Assembly (NCBI GenBank): GCA_963921795.1
Contig: OY997655.1
Span: 15,021,094-15,085,093 of the forward strand
Direction: 5' to 3'
Length of the DNA stretch: 64,000 nucleotides
Source of the DNA: Nannobrachium achirus
Lineage: Eukaryota; Chordata; Actinopteri; Myctophiformes; Myctophidae
Shown: positions 1-45,256 of the stretch, piece after piece
Layout: each line of letters opens with the position of its first letter
How positions within the stretch are numbered: position 1 is the stretch's first letter
Position numbers and translations under genes: made by a program
Notes under the pieces: model-generated
What the model saw: the letters and a program-made list of their open reading frames with translations, nothing else
Database searches by the model: none
What the model was told of the DNA's origin: nothing

Positions 1-806
1 AGAGAACATTTTAAAGCTGTACTGTGGAAGCTGCTCAACTAGTGGTCAGTAGCGGTATTGCTTTTTTTGGCCGGAGTCGCCGCGGACCACCGGAACGGGG
101 TATCCGCGAGCACCTCCGCCTCGCCGATACGCATCCGTAGAGCCGTCTCCCGTCATTTTTAGACCAGGATTGAGGGAGTAGCAGGCAAGATTCCTTCACC
201 AATGTAAACACAGTTGCTGAGGGAAGCTACTAGCTACGTCCTTTAGAGACAGCAAGACTCGCTGTGATTGGCCGGTGGTGTATGATCCGCGCTGTGATTG
301 GCCGGTAGTGTATCGTGTGGGAGATTACATCATTTTGCCGGGAAATACAGCCCCTGTCACAGCTATGCAGAAAACATATAAAGAAAAGGCTTTTGGGGCT
401 GACATTAACGGAGTGGGGGTTCTAAAACTTTAGCGATTTAATAGTTAGGACAATTTTAAGATATGTTTTATAAAAAAAGTTACATAGTATAACTTTAAAG
501 GACACTTCCCACCCTGGTCACTCCTTGTTTGAACTGTTGCCAGGCATCAGGCAGAAGGTACAGATGGATAAAGTCAGGAACAAGCAGGTTTAGTAACAGC
601 TTCTATCCCGCAGCGGTATTACACTGAACGCTGCTAAGAAACCATGACCTGCTTCTGCATACATGTTTGGTGGTGCTGTTTGGGATAAGTGCAATTATGA
701 GTTTGTGCAATAACAGCTGAACTTATTTACATGTTTGTCTGTGTAAATATAGACAATAGACTTTTAACCATATATAGTTTAAAATCTATTGGTATTTGTG
801 TCTCAC
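1..806. other. rgs9 intron 2 side of the window, no exon seen
   Basis: This stretch lies downstream of rgs9 exon 2 on the minus strand, so it should be intron. I see no further RGS9 coding exon. Positions about 60-180 are GC-rich. A near-perfect direct repeat (GCTGTGATTGGCCGGT) occurs at about 261 and 291, giving two inverted CCAAT boxes about 30 bp apart. No known gene is recognised. Confidence 0.5.
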
Positions 807-903
807 CTGTGATAGCGTGGGGTATAGAGGTAATAGCCAGTCTCTGGGGTTGAGACTTGACTCCTGTGTTTGGATCTTGCATCTCCAGCATCACGGCCTC
901 CAT
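807..903 (-). CDS. rgs9: rgs9 coding exon 2 (start of DEP domain)
   Basis: Read on the minus strand, this 97-nt exon encodes 32 codons plus one base: [14 protein letters not shown], then [19 protein letters not shown]. It aligns with the RGS9 N-terminal segment just before and into the DEP domain, where human has IEALVKDMQNPETGV and VTSVPHAMTG. The acceptor reads CCTCCCACAG and the donor GTGAGA. Exon 1 ends in phase 0 and this exon ends in phase 1. RGS9 is a GTPase-activating protein for Gi/transducin-class alpha subunits and works with G beta 5 and R9AP. The remaining exons (rest of DEP, GGL, RGS box) lie off the left edge. RGS6/7/11 share this region, but the MTIR start in exon 1 and the gna13 neighbour favour rgs9. 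Confidence 0.88.
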
Positions 904-1007
904 CTGTGGGAGGGGGGGGGTCACAGGTCACCATGACAACAGGTTGTGGAAGCCGTCGTTATGAAGGGCGACACATAGTCACTACAGGTCACGTTGAGGG
1001 TAGGCAA

Positions 1008-1133
1008 TGTAATGATACATCGTAAATCAATTCAATATCGATTCAAACTGGTGACAGTTTAAATCACGATTGTAATGATACATCGTAAATCAATTCAAAA
1101 TCGATTCAAACTGGTGACAGTTTAAATCGTGAT
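1008..1133. repeat. 63-bp tandem duplication
   Basis: A unit starting TGTAATGATACATCGTAAAT at 1008 repeats at 1071 with about two differences. The unit contains ATCGATT and a nearly self-complementary end (AAATCACGAT / AAATCGTGAT), so it probably comes from an ATCG-rich hAT MITE end. Confidence 0.8.
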
Positions 1134-1796
1134 TAAATCGCAATTTGAGTCCGTTTGCAAACAGAAGGCGAGTAAAAAAAGAGAAGAAAATACAGGATCT
1201 TAAGAGAGTAAGAGAATTAAAAAAATAAAAAAAGAGTCCCAGCCCTCAATGTATAATGTATGAACATTCGGGGTAGATTTGGACAATGCTTCAATAGTTT
1301 TTGTCCCCTAGCTCCCACAAACTGTGGAAGTGAATTATATCCAATCGTTATGGAACATACACAAATATTCCTGTTTTTATTTTATTTTTCTGTAAATAGA
1401 AATATCTTGTACTTTGGACTCTGCTACATTTATAGGAAGGGTCGTCTTGGGACAACAATACATTATATTTACACCTTAACCACTCCATTTCAAATATAGT
1501 GAAATAGCAGCTCATACAAGCTCACAGTGTGACGCGTTATGAGCTTGTAGATCACCCATTTCTGAAATATTCTGAAAATGTACATGTACAATACTGGAGT
1601 ATTTACTGGACTACATTGTCCGCCCTGCAGTGACTCACAGCGTGGCTGTTATACAACCTCCAGTGTCTCCCTGCTATCAGCTCCCACTGCTACGTGGGAT
1701 GTGTTAAAATAAAACACCAGCAGAGCAGACAGCTCCAAGCCTATTTGTGGTCCCTTCAATTCATTCAGGCAAATTGATTCCACGTCACACTGCTGC

Positions 1797-1797
<1 letters not shown>

Positions 1798-1829
<32 letters not shown>
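1798..1829. repeat. (TG)n microsatellite
   Basis: Uninterrupted TG dinucleotides directly upstream of a MITE end. Confidence 0.95.
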
Positions 1830-1830
<1 letters not shown>

Positions 1831-1840
1831 TCGTCTCTTG

Positions 1841-2300
1841 TAGGGATGGGACGATAAGCGATATAATCGTTTATCGTGATAAAAAACACTCGTATCGTGG
1901 AGATTTAATTTATCGTGATGTCGTCCTCCGTCATGCACTGGGATCAATTCACCTTTTATTTGCCGAGCTGAATTTCTGGTACCACTTAAACCCTCTATAA
2001 TATTGGTAAAAGGTACATAATCGTCTAATCACAATTATTTCGCCATAAACGTTTCCATGTCGAGAAATGTTACATATAGTTTCAAACACTTTCAAACAGT
2101 AGTGGAAACAGTAGCAGATCTACTAGCTCACAGCACGTCAAGATGCTGATGCAAGATTGCAGATCGGTTATTTCCACTATACTACTAGTGTTTGAAACTA
2201 TATCAATATTCTTTTTTAAGTATAAAGTTGTCAACCGTGTCAGTCATTTCTTTGTATATATTTAGGTTGTGTGTCATATCTGCCATGTGCAGAGTCACTG
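1841..2300. mobile_element. Chimeric hAT-like MITE (two families joined)
   Basis: The left part (TAGGGATGGGACGATAAGCG through the CCACTTAAACCCTCTATAAT motif) is the TAGGGATGGGACGATA family, complete elsewhere at 56902-57304. At about 2010 it switches to interior sequence of the TAGGGCTGTCACG family (ACATAATCGTCTAATCAC, TTTCCATGTCGAGAAATGTT). It runs through a degenerate H1 palindrome (about 2112-2177) to that family's ATCTGCCATGTGCA segment. No right terminal repeat is seen. Confidence 0.65.
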
Positions 2301-2725
2301 TGTGTGTGACTCTGGGCAGTGTTTGATGTGGCCTTGCTGTTTGAAGTCATCCTGAAGAGGCCCTTGGGGGCCCCGGTCGGTCAGAGGGAGGACCAGAGCG
2401 CTCTTTGATGAGCAGGCCGGTCCAGGACACAAGGTGACCATGACATTCCCTGTCTCTCTGAAGCAGCTCCCATTCTTTATGCCCATCTCCCACTATTTGG
2501 ATCAACTGACACGTCCAATCATTTTCAACACAACGCAACTTGAGGCCATTATACCTTTACCTCAAGCAGGGGGGCTTGACATGAACTTTTTGAGGCACCT
2601 TTCCTTTGGACAAGTAAATTTCCCCTTCACTTGTCCGGGCACAAAAGTCACTTCGTCCGGATAAGAATTAGACATTTCACAGTAATGTATTTCTTAAATG
2701 CATGCATTAGGAGTCAGACATTGAT

Positions 2726-2732
2726 ATACTGT

Positions 2733-2776
<44 letters not shown>

Positions 2777-2793
2777 CAACTAACCAACTAACC

Positions 2794-2830
<37 letters not shown>

Positions 2831-2858
2831 GATAACTAACCAACTAACTAACTAAATA
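2726..2858. repeat. (TAAC)n microsatellite with variants
   Basis: Tandem CTAA units with interspersed CCAA variants over about 130 bp. Confidence 0.95.
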
Positions 2859-3247
2859 AACAAATAATAGGTATAGAATAAGAACAAAAGGACTGCTCCC
2901 TCCACCCTCCACTCCATAGTCAGTATAGTCTGCATACAGCACAAAGCTGCTAGGAACGTCACAGAAAAAGTGAAACCAAGAGCCACTGAAACCAAAAGTA
3001 CATTTTTAATGAGCTTGTCCGGAAGGATTCATTACTTCTCCCGGACAACGGGACAAGCCTTAACGTCAAGTCCTGAGTCACGCATTAAACCGAGGCTGCC
3101 TAGCGAGACAACAGGACAAGCCTTAACGTCAAGTCCTGAGTCACGCATTAAACCGAGGCTGCCTAGCGAGACTACTTTTTTCCGTAACCACTGTCAACCT
3201 GACATCCATACTTTGGGTAAAAAATCGAACCTCTGTTCGAAGTGGAG

Positions 3248-3248
<1 letters not shown>

Positions 3249-3318
<70 letters not shown>
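3249..3318. repeat. (TG)n microsatellite, about 70 bp
   Basis: Pure TG run. Reading frames across it encode only CVCV or THTH repeats and are not genes. Just upstream, about 3042-3175, is a 60-bp near-identical tandem duplication (CAAGCCTTAACGTCAAGTCC twice). Confidence 0.95.
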
Positions 3319-3319
<1 letters not shown>

Positions 3320-3522
3320 TGCAGTTGATGCTCAGGGCAGGCTAGACTCAACAGCACCTCTCTGGTCACCCAGGGTTACTACATACAGGCTACATACAGA
3401 CCCACAGACCCACCCACCCACATACCCACATACCTACACACACGGCCACGTATAGGGAGCTTGTGTTCCACACAGCTCCAAAAATAAATATATAAATAAA
3501 AAGAATCTAAAATAGCCTAACT

Positions 3523-3896
3523 CAGGGGTCGGCAAAGTTTTTGAAATGCAGTGCCATGTTTTAATTTTCTTGATAGTCAGTGTGCCATATCAGAATTTCG
3601 TTCAGTTATGACATCACGTCAAAATGGAATGTTTTATACAGATTTTTGATCCATATACAACCTTTATTTATTCTTTTTGTTTTACTTTAATTAACTTTAG
3701 ACTCAGCAATAACCTCACATATCCTCCCAGACTCCCTCACCAATTTGAATGAATGTAAAATGATGTGCAGAATGTAATTTGCAGATGTGAGGGGACTTAA
3801 AAACTCTCTCGCACTAAAGCCAGTGTGCCAGTGATCACCCTCCACTGTGCCAATGTTGGCACAGGTGCCTAAGGTTGCTAAGGTTGCCTACCCCTT
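3523..3896. mobile_element. hAT-like MITE, CAGGGGTCGGCAA family
   Basis: Left end CAGGGGTCGGCAAAG and a right end resembling its reverse complement (GTTGCCTACCCCTT). Flanks GCCTAACT and TCCTAACT match at 7 of 8 bases, fitting a hAT 8-bp target duplication. The interior repeats 'gtgcca' motifs and has no coding capacity and no H1 palindrome. Confidence 0.75.
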
Positions 3897-4428
3897 TCCT
3901 AACTACACGCTAAAAACATGTTGCTTGCAACACATTGTATGTAGTTCAGTTATTTTCTCTAGTGGTAGTAAAACAAAGTATATACTTGTAGGATTTAAGT
4001 TGTGGGTCCATTTGTATACTCTGAATGTAATCATTGCTGTAGTAGAGTGTTTGTTCAGTCTCAAAATACATTTTCAGGTCAGGATACCAATTTTGTCCAA
4101 TCAGGAAAGAGAACCTCACTAAGCTCATTCATCAGCTCCAATCTATATAATGTTTTAAGTTCCAAATTGTCTGCTTATCTTTTTTTGTTTCACCACTTCC
4201 AATTTCACTTGTTAATCTCGCATCCTGTATGTATCAGCTCTCCCTCTCCTGAATCCTGATTGGATTACGTAACGTTGGTATCCATTCCCAACCTGAACAT
4301 TCATTTTGTTTACTAAAGAGTTGAGGTTGGACCTGTTACTGAACAAACACACTATCGTTGCTATCAGAATATAGAGCAATTTAACACTAATTTTACCCCA
4401 AAAAGATTGAGTATAGACTAGAGTAGAC

Positions 4429-4761
4429 TAGGGCATTCACCAAATATCCGAATATTCGAATATCAAAGTCACTATTCGACGTTGTTCTCCGAAGTCGAAT
4501 ATTCGCTTGTTTTTTTTTTATTATTATTGTTTTCTCTTTAAAAAATATATGGTTTATAAAGCTTGGCTAGATAGGAAGTCATAAGAATGAGTTGTCAATG
4601 AGTTGTCAATGAATTTGTTGATGCTCTATACCAGGGGTTCTCAAACCTTTTTAGGCCGTGACCCCCAAAATAAGCATATTATCCTGTAGAATATTCGACT
4701 ATCCGAATACTTTGAGGTCGAATAATTCGAATACTAAAAATCACTATTCGTGAATGCCCTA
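4429..4761. mobile_element. hAT-like MITE, TAGGGCATTCAC family
   Basis: Termini TAGGGCATTCACCAAATA and TATTCGTGAATGCCCTA-type inverted repeat, with exact 8-bp target duplications GAGTAGAC at 4421-4428 and 4762-4769. The interior is rich in TATTCGAATA. A fragment of a different element (GGGGTTCTCAAACCTTTTTAG) is nested at about 4633-4675. Confidence 0.9.
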
Positions 4762-4959
4762 GAGTAGACCAGACCAGAGCAGTCAGTATTGTAGTGTGCT
4801 TGCCTGGGACACAACAGGTTGCATGGCGGTGGTGCATGGATGGATTAGCAGTGTGCCTGGGATCGGCTAGTGTTGATGGAAGCACAGATACTGATCCAGG
4901 CTTAATGCTTATTAAACTGAAGCACATTATCACACAGGAACAGCAGACAGTATGATACT

Positions 4960-5345
4960 GTCCAGGTACACATACATATTATTACTATTATCAGGCACAT
5001 GCACACATAGACATCAAAGAGGGTTTGAGTCCCTGCCCTTTTATCTGTCTGTAAAAAGTGCCCTCTCCAGACCATGAATGTAGTTTTTACTATGTAAAAC
5101 CTAAAGGCAGCATTCAAGAAATGTGCCTTGTCCAAACTCTCCTGAACTTGAATGCAGCATCTTATGTTGAAAGAATTGCCCTCTCTGTGTAGAAATCCAT
5201 GCTGTACGCCACATTTCCAGTATTCACTTGATAATGCTTAGTTCAGTGTGGTATCAAGTACCGAAAATAGCCGGTCTGCTATTTTCGATATTTTTACCAA
5301 AAAGCCCTTTTAGAGTTTTCAGCCCCTGCCTCTCTAACATTCTCT
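4960..5345. repeat. Interspersed repeat, copy also at 53445-53795
   Basis: Shares long stretches with 53445-53795, including TTGTCCAAACTCTCCTGAAC, CTCTCTGTGTAGAAATCCAT and GTGGTATCAAGTACCGAAAA. Both copies contain a reduced H1 palindrome at the same place; here it is GAAAATAGCCGGTCTGCTAT at 5263. Class not identified. Confidence 0.75.
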
Positions 5346-5449
5346 GCATGTCCCTGAATATTATTATTATTATTATAAAACTGATGGTATGATACTGTAC
5401 AGGCCAGGGGTACACATGTCTAGAGTGACAAGATGGAAATCACACTGAC

Positions 5450-5860
5450 ATTTCACAACAACAGCCGTTGCCAACATGTGGGGCCGGGGCCGTGAGGATA
5501 TTCCAAGTGGGCCAAAATAATTGGCAAAACATCAAGATTTTAATCATTACATTGATGTGAGTCACCAATACTTTACACCACAAACTGAAAGTATTACTAT
5601 TGATCCAAGCTGGAACACAATCCATTGATTGATCATCAAAATAAACATGCTGTGAACTGTGTAGTGAGTGGACAGATGGGTGGGCCGCGGACGCTTTCGA
5701 GATTGTCAAGTGGGCCCTGATGCAGAAAAGGCTGAGAACCAATGAACTGACTAGACCAGTACTTTTCAACCCTTTTTATATCAAGGCCCATTATTTATTC
5801 TGCATTTGAGCCACGGACCACCATTTGATGAGATGTAGCCTCTCAGACCCAAGACTCAGA
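5450..5860. mobile_element. hAT-like MITE fragments
   Basis: Contains GTGGGCC/GGGCCGCGGAC and AGGCTGAGAACCAATGA, then TACTTTTCAACCCTTTTT with ATCAAGGCCCATT. These are typical of decayed CAGTGGTTCTCAACC-type hAT ends. No complete pair of termini. Confidence 0.4.
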
Positions 5861-5926
5861 ATATTTTGTTATCGCTGGGTAAGACTGTTGTCCAAAAATC
5901 ATGCAGATCGGTACACAGTATCTCTG

Positions 5927-6089
5927 TAGCCATTAAACGAAACGGGTATTTCTTACATTGATGCTCCTACATATTATCATGCAAGCACCAGTTAAAGTTA
6001 CTTTCCATCCCTCATATACTGTGTGCACAGTGCACACCCCATAACCCACACACTGCACATCATTTCGGAGCTCATATCTTTGAACGGGT
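5927..6089. repeat. Interspersed repeat end, copy at 22770-22935
   Basis: About 163 bp nearly identical to 22770-22935 (starts GCCATTAAACGAAACGGGTA, ends CATATCTTTGAACGGGTAAG). The second copy is the end of a larger repeat there. Class not identified. Confidence 0.85.
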
Positions 6090-6517
6090 AAGGGTTAGTT
6101 CCCTATAATTGTGTAGACTTCTTGTAAATGAGGTAATGCAGGTGTTTAACAACAATTGAACTCTTGAGAGTGTAAAATTAAACCAAATGGATCCATAAAA
6201 AAAGAAGCTTAAAATTATGTTTTCTTTTCTATGGCAAAGATAAATAATTCAAGAATCAATGTTATGATACTATACTGTATATTTCTACAGCGTTGTGTTC
6301 TGTTGAGGGATATGTTATTGTGTGTGTTACGTGCCAACTGTTCACTGCTTTCTTGTCAGTGCTAGTAGCCTAAACTACATTCATGTTGAGAAGCATAGAT
6401 GAAGATGTAATCTGTTTGTTGAATGATTGCATTCATTTAAGCTTTCTCTGCAAAGAATACACCTGTACCTCACACTAAACCGCTTCATCTTCAAGCTTTA
6501 TCTCTGAGCCCAAATAT

Positions 6518-6552
6518 ATAGGGCTCAGTATATAATATATACTGAGCCCTAT
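6518..6552. repeat. Perfect short palindrome
   Basis: ATAGGGCTCAGTATAT and its exact reverse complement separated by 3 bases. Possibly a very short foldback remnant. Confidence 0.8.
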
Positions 6553-6654
6553 GTGTCACAGGAAAGTATAGTGTCATTTTAGATTTTTAGCTGAAAAGCA
6601 TGCATTATTTGAAATTAAAATAGATATAAAATAGATATATTAATTTATATGATA

Positions 6655-6825
6655 TGTGACGCCAGCATGTTGGTTCGGGCACCCTATAAGCTGCAATGCC
6701 AGCCTGACAGCATGTCATGGGTTCGAATCCCGATGATGACCCTTGCTATGTGTAACTCCCCATCTCTCTCACCATTTCCTGTCAGTCTACTGTCCTATAA
6801 ATGAACGTATAAAAAAGTCTCCAGA
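6655..6825 (+). mobile_element. tRNA-derived SINE remnant
   Basis: A B-box-like GGGTTCGAATCCC at about 6719 follows a degenerate tRNA-like head (AGCCTGACAGCATGTCATG). Behind it come CCTTGCTATGTGTAACTCCC and ATTTCCTGTCAGTCTACTGT, as in many fish tRNA-SINEs. The A box is poor, so this is not a functional tRNA. A related head lies on the minus strand at about 15435-15520. Confidence 0.7.
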
Positions 6826-7397
6826 GGACTATGAGGTTTAAAATATTGTTTTCTTTTCTATGGCAATGATGAACAATTTGCAAGAATCAACGCCTGTCTA
6901 TCCATGCAGACACACTGACTGACTGGAGACTGCATGTGGAACACACATCAGTCCAGACAGTATAGACAAAACATGCAACCTGTATGAATTGCACTGTGTT
7001 TCTAGAAGAGAATGGCCATTGTTGAGTGGCAGCAGGTAGTAAGCCAAGATCTAGGTATAATAATAATTGATTGATTTTGATTGATTGAAGACTTAATTAG
7101 AAGTTTGCATAGGAAAAGGTACAGTTTCATGACGGTACAGTTCACTGGTACAAGGTCTACTAAAAGGAGATCCTAGAAAAGACTAAGCTTATTTCCACAG
7201 GAAACCATTTATTTAAGTAGGCCTATCTCATATAACATTGAATGACAGACGAATAGAACACAGTAATGAAAGAACAAAAAACAAAAAAAGAAGAAAAAAA
7301 AGAAAAGAAAACGGTAAGTCTGAATGGTAATAATAAATAGTCTATAAGCACACATGCACACAATCAGTGTTGTTATTATCATGAAATGACAGCCTAC

Positions 7398-7469
7398 CTT
7401 CTTGAGACATGCCATTCTGGGTCGGTACCTCTGACCATGATCGCGCAATACGTTGTTTCTGATAGTCAT
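7398..7469 (-). CDS. rgs9: rgs9 coding exon 1 (N-terminus)
   Basis: Minus-strand ATG at 7469-7467 with A at -3. The 24 codons read MTIRNNVLRDHG, then QRYRPRMACLKK, followed by a GTAGGC donor. This matches the RGS9 N-terminus (human begins MTIR and has QQYRPRMAFLQK). It joins in phase 0 to exon 2 at 903. The frame stays open upstream, but that part is low-complexity sequence with no homology and is read as 5' UTR. The gene is divergent from gna13. Confidence 0.88.
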
Positions 7470-7934
7470 TGTTGTATGTTGTGGTTGTGGTTGCTGCTTG
7501 CTTGCTGTGCTGTGCTGTCTGTCTCTCTGTCTGCTCCTCTTCTCGCACTGAACTGCAGGGTCCGTGCGCGTGTAGCTGTGTCTGTGTGTCTGTGAGTGTG
7601 TCGTGCTGTGCTGTGATGCTGGAGTGGAGGAGAGGGGATTGCGAGAAGAGTCAGACACATACAGGAGGCAGCGCTCTCTCTCGTATCCACCAATCACACC
7701 TCCACCCATGTTTGGTTGGTACTCGGTAGATATACATGTTGTATGCACGGTTTTTACACCATGGCGAAATGTGTTCACTAGATGGCGACATTGTATCACC
7801 AAAAGGCATTAAATATTCCACGTTTGGTTTTTTATCTAATGCCAAATTTAGACATTATAATATAGGCCTAAATTTGTTTTTGTTTTTTTAATTTGTTGAT
7901 AGATCAGATCGAGACACCCACACACACACGCACA

Positions 7935-7938
<4 letters not shown>

Positions 7939-7996
<58 letters not shown>
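7939..7996. repeat. (GT)n microsatellite
   Basis: Uninterrupted 58-bp GT run in the rgs9-gna13 intergenic space. Confidence 0.95.
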
Positions 7997-7997
<1 letters not shown>

Positions 7998-8124
7998 CAG
8001 CATATAGGCCATTCTGGAAATGTATATTTTGATCAAGATGTTCGTCCATTGTTTTGTACGTTTTGTTTGTTTAAACAACATAAATCATATCTTTATGAAC
8101 TCCAGGCAGCATGACAATAAACGG

Positions 8125-8125
<1 letters not shown>

Positions 8126-8159
<34 letters not shown>

Positions 8160-8160
8160 A
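8126..8160. repeat. (CAA)n microsatellite
   Basis: About 11 CAA/ACA trinucleotides. Confidence 0.9.
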
Positions 8161-8589
8161 ATACTAATAAATTGTCTATTTATTATGAACCAAACAAAAG
8201 CAGTGAGTGTGTAACAGAACCACAGAACAGATAAAAGATCATTCAACTATAATGTACTTCCTGAGTCTAGGGAAGGGGCGTGGCCGCATGGCTGCTCCTT
8301 TCTGCCGCCTGAGCCTCGTGAACGCGCACAGCAACAAGCATGCACGCCCCGGGCGTTCACTAGCTTTTAAAAATACTATTTAATGTTATTATTATGACAC
8401 ATACAATTAAATACGGTTATCTTTGTGTGTTTATAGTTACTATATATTTTACACACAGGTGTTTTTGATTAGCCTATATATTTAATGTTTTTTATGATAC
8501 TTTATTATGTTGATGAATTGAAATGTATTGAATACCAAGGACCCCAATGGACCCCTGCTGTTTTACATCTGTCTAATATAATATTCAAT

Positions 8590-8591
<2 letters not shown>

Positions 8592-8643
<52 letters not shown>
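8592..8643. repeat. (CA)n microsatellite
   Basis: 52-bp CA run immediately left of an H1 palindrome. Confidence 0.95.
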
Positions 8644-8645
<2 letters not shown>

Positions 8646-8651
8646 AAACTA

Positions 8652-8706
8652 GTGAAAACAGCAGATCTACAAGCTCTCAGTGCTCTTGTAGATCGGCTAT
8701 TTTCAC
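8652..8706. repeat. H1 palindrome, rgs9-gna13 intergenic
   Basis: Arms GTGAAAACAGCAGATCTACA and the near reverse complement ending GATCGGCTATTTTCAC, around CTCTCAGTGCTC. No terminal inverted repeats were recognised around this copy. Confidence 0.85.
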
Positions 8707-9329
8707 CACTCTTTAGACATTTGTTATATTTCTCCTTTATTTATGAAATTACAAAAAAACTAAATATATATAGACCTAATATATATTTTTCAATTTTTTT
8801 TATTACAAAGAAGAAGAAGAAAAAAAAATATGTATTTTATATATTATTCATGAAAATCTTTGCTTTTTTGGAGCATGTAGGATACCAAACATTTAAGGGA
8901 CCCATACAAAATGTGTCCAGCGACCCACAAACGGGTCCGCGACCCACGCGCGCGCACGTGGTGCAGGCGTCTCCTCCTCCAGCCGGGGCGCGGAACAGCA
9001 CGAGCACGAGCACACACACACATACAGGAGTACAGCAGCAACATAGCAAGGAACTTGGGTTGGGTGTAAGCAAGCAAGGCAACAGAGGACCTGTGGCTGT
9101 GAGTGTGTACAACTACAAAACTACTACCAAAACTCTCCTCTGTGGCTGGTCCCCCAGACCCACCCACCCACCCACCCACACCCTGGCCGGAGGCTCGGAG
9201 GGAGGACACCCGTCCATCCATGAAGTTGTGAAGGATCTTAAAAAACAAACTATTTTATAGGGGGGGAGGAGGACCGCTGTAGTGTGTTTGTGTTTTCTGG
9301 TGTTTCCACTCATGTCTAGCGGCAGAAAC

Positions 9330-44641
<35,312 letters not shown>

Positions 44642-44892
44642 CCCGCCTCCCCTCCCCCCTCCTCCTCCTCCTCCTCTTCTTCTGCTTCCTCCTCCTCCTC
44701 ATCCTCCTCTTCCTCCGGAGCCTAATAGGCTGTATGCACAGCAGCCGTTTTGGGGAGAAGTATGGTCTCTTGTTCTCACTTCCTTCGCAGGTGTTGACAA
44801 TGATACTAATGAAGGCTCTGTTCCATTCTGGTCACACAGAGTCAGGGGTGCTGATATTGTGTCGTGTTGACTGGTCAGCTGGCTCACTGGAA

Positions 44893-45256
44893 CAGTGTTC
44901 TCAAAGTGTAGTCCAGGGACCCCATGGGGGTTCCAAATGACCCCTTAAAAAGGTTCTTGTTCTGCAGTTTTGAAGTACTGATGGAGGGCCGCCGCCTTCA
45001 GTTTCTCCGACGTCATGGTGACCCAGAACCGCACCGTTGTGTCAGTGTGGTACTCCTTGTAGCATGGGCCCCAACACATCCTCCTTGTACTTCTGAGTCC
45101 ATGTCTTGACTGGCAATTCAGTGATTTCGATGGTGATCGAGTCAAGAATCGTTCAATGGTCCCCTTGAAACCCTTGTAGTTACGGGTCCATTTGGTTCCA
45201 TTCGTACACTCTCAGAGTTATGGGGGTACTTGAAATAACAGGTTTTAGAACCACTG
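44893..45256. mobile_element. hAT-like MITE (CAGTG-TTCTCAAA) with captured gene piece
   Basis: CAGTGTTCTCAAAGTGTAGT to GGTTTTAGAACCACTG, with an H2 half (GGTCCATTTGGTTCCATTCG) near the right. The middle 170 bp are coding-derived TOP2-like sequence on the minus strand. No clear 8-bp duplication (CACTGGAA versus TGCTACAT). Confidence 0.65.
44981..45149 (-). pseudogene. DNA topoisomerase II gene fragment (decayed)
   Basis: The minus strand encodes ITIEITELPVKTWTQKYKED followed by VLGPML, then after a frame change YKEYHTDTTVRFWVTMTSEK and LKAAALHQYFK. These match the type II topoisomerase segment with ELPV-TWTQ-YKE and KEYHTDTTV-F. About a dozen codons between the two blocks are missing, and the frame shifts there. 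No stop-free gene, no neighbouring exons. It is a relic of a top2a/top2b-like gene, either a processed fragment or captured DNA inside a MITE. Confidence 0.8.

Larger units (their letters stand above)
904..7397 (-). other. rgs9: rgs9 intron 1
   Basis: Intron of about 6.5 kb between the two recognised rgs9 exons, with donor GTAGGC (minus strand) at 7397 and acceptor CAG at 904. It holds microsatellites, several MITEs, a SINE remnant and partial repeats listed separately. Stretches such as 904-1007, 1134-1797 and 6826-7397 show no recognisable feature. Confidence 0.8.
7470..9329. promoter_or_regulatory. Shared rgs9/gna13 intergenic promoter region
   Basis: This 1.86-kb space separates the divergent starts of rgs9 (minus) and gna13 (plus), so both 5' UTRs and promoters must lie here or overlap it. 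Positions 8930-9200 are CpG-rich (GACCCACGCGCGCGCACG), as expected of a teleost CpG promoter. No TATA box can be assigned. The region also holds two long microsatellites and an H1 palindrome (8652-8706), so the promoters are probably confined to about 7470-7730 and 8930-9330. Confidence 0.55.

Noticed and set aside
3172-3455. Open frames across (TG)n/(CA)n runs (also at 7893, 11749, 24467, 35864, 37980 and others)
   Set aside because: They encode only CV or TH dipeptide repeats on both strands; microsatellite artefacts.
6700-6760. tRNA gene suggested by GGGTTCGAATCCC
   Set aside because: No intact A box or cloverleaf, and a SINE-type tail follows.
7470-7802. Longer N-terminus for rgs9
   Set aside because: The frame is open, but the sequence is low-complexity (HTHRHT, QPQPQH) and unlike RGS9; MTIR at 7469 is the family start.
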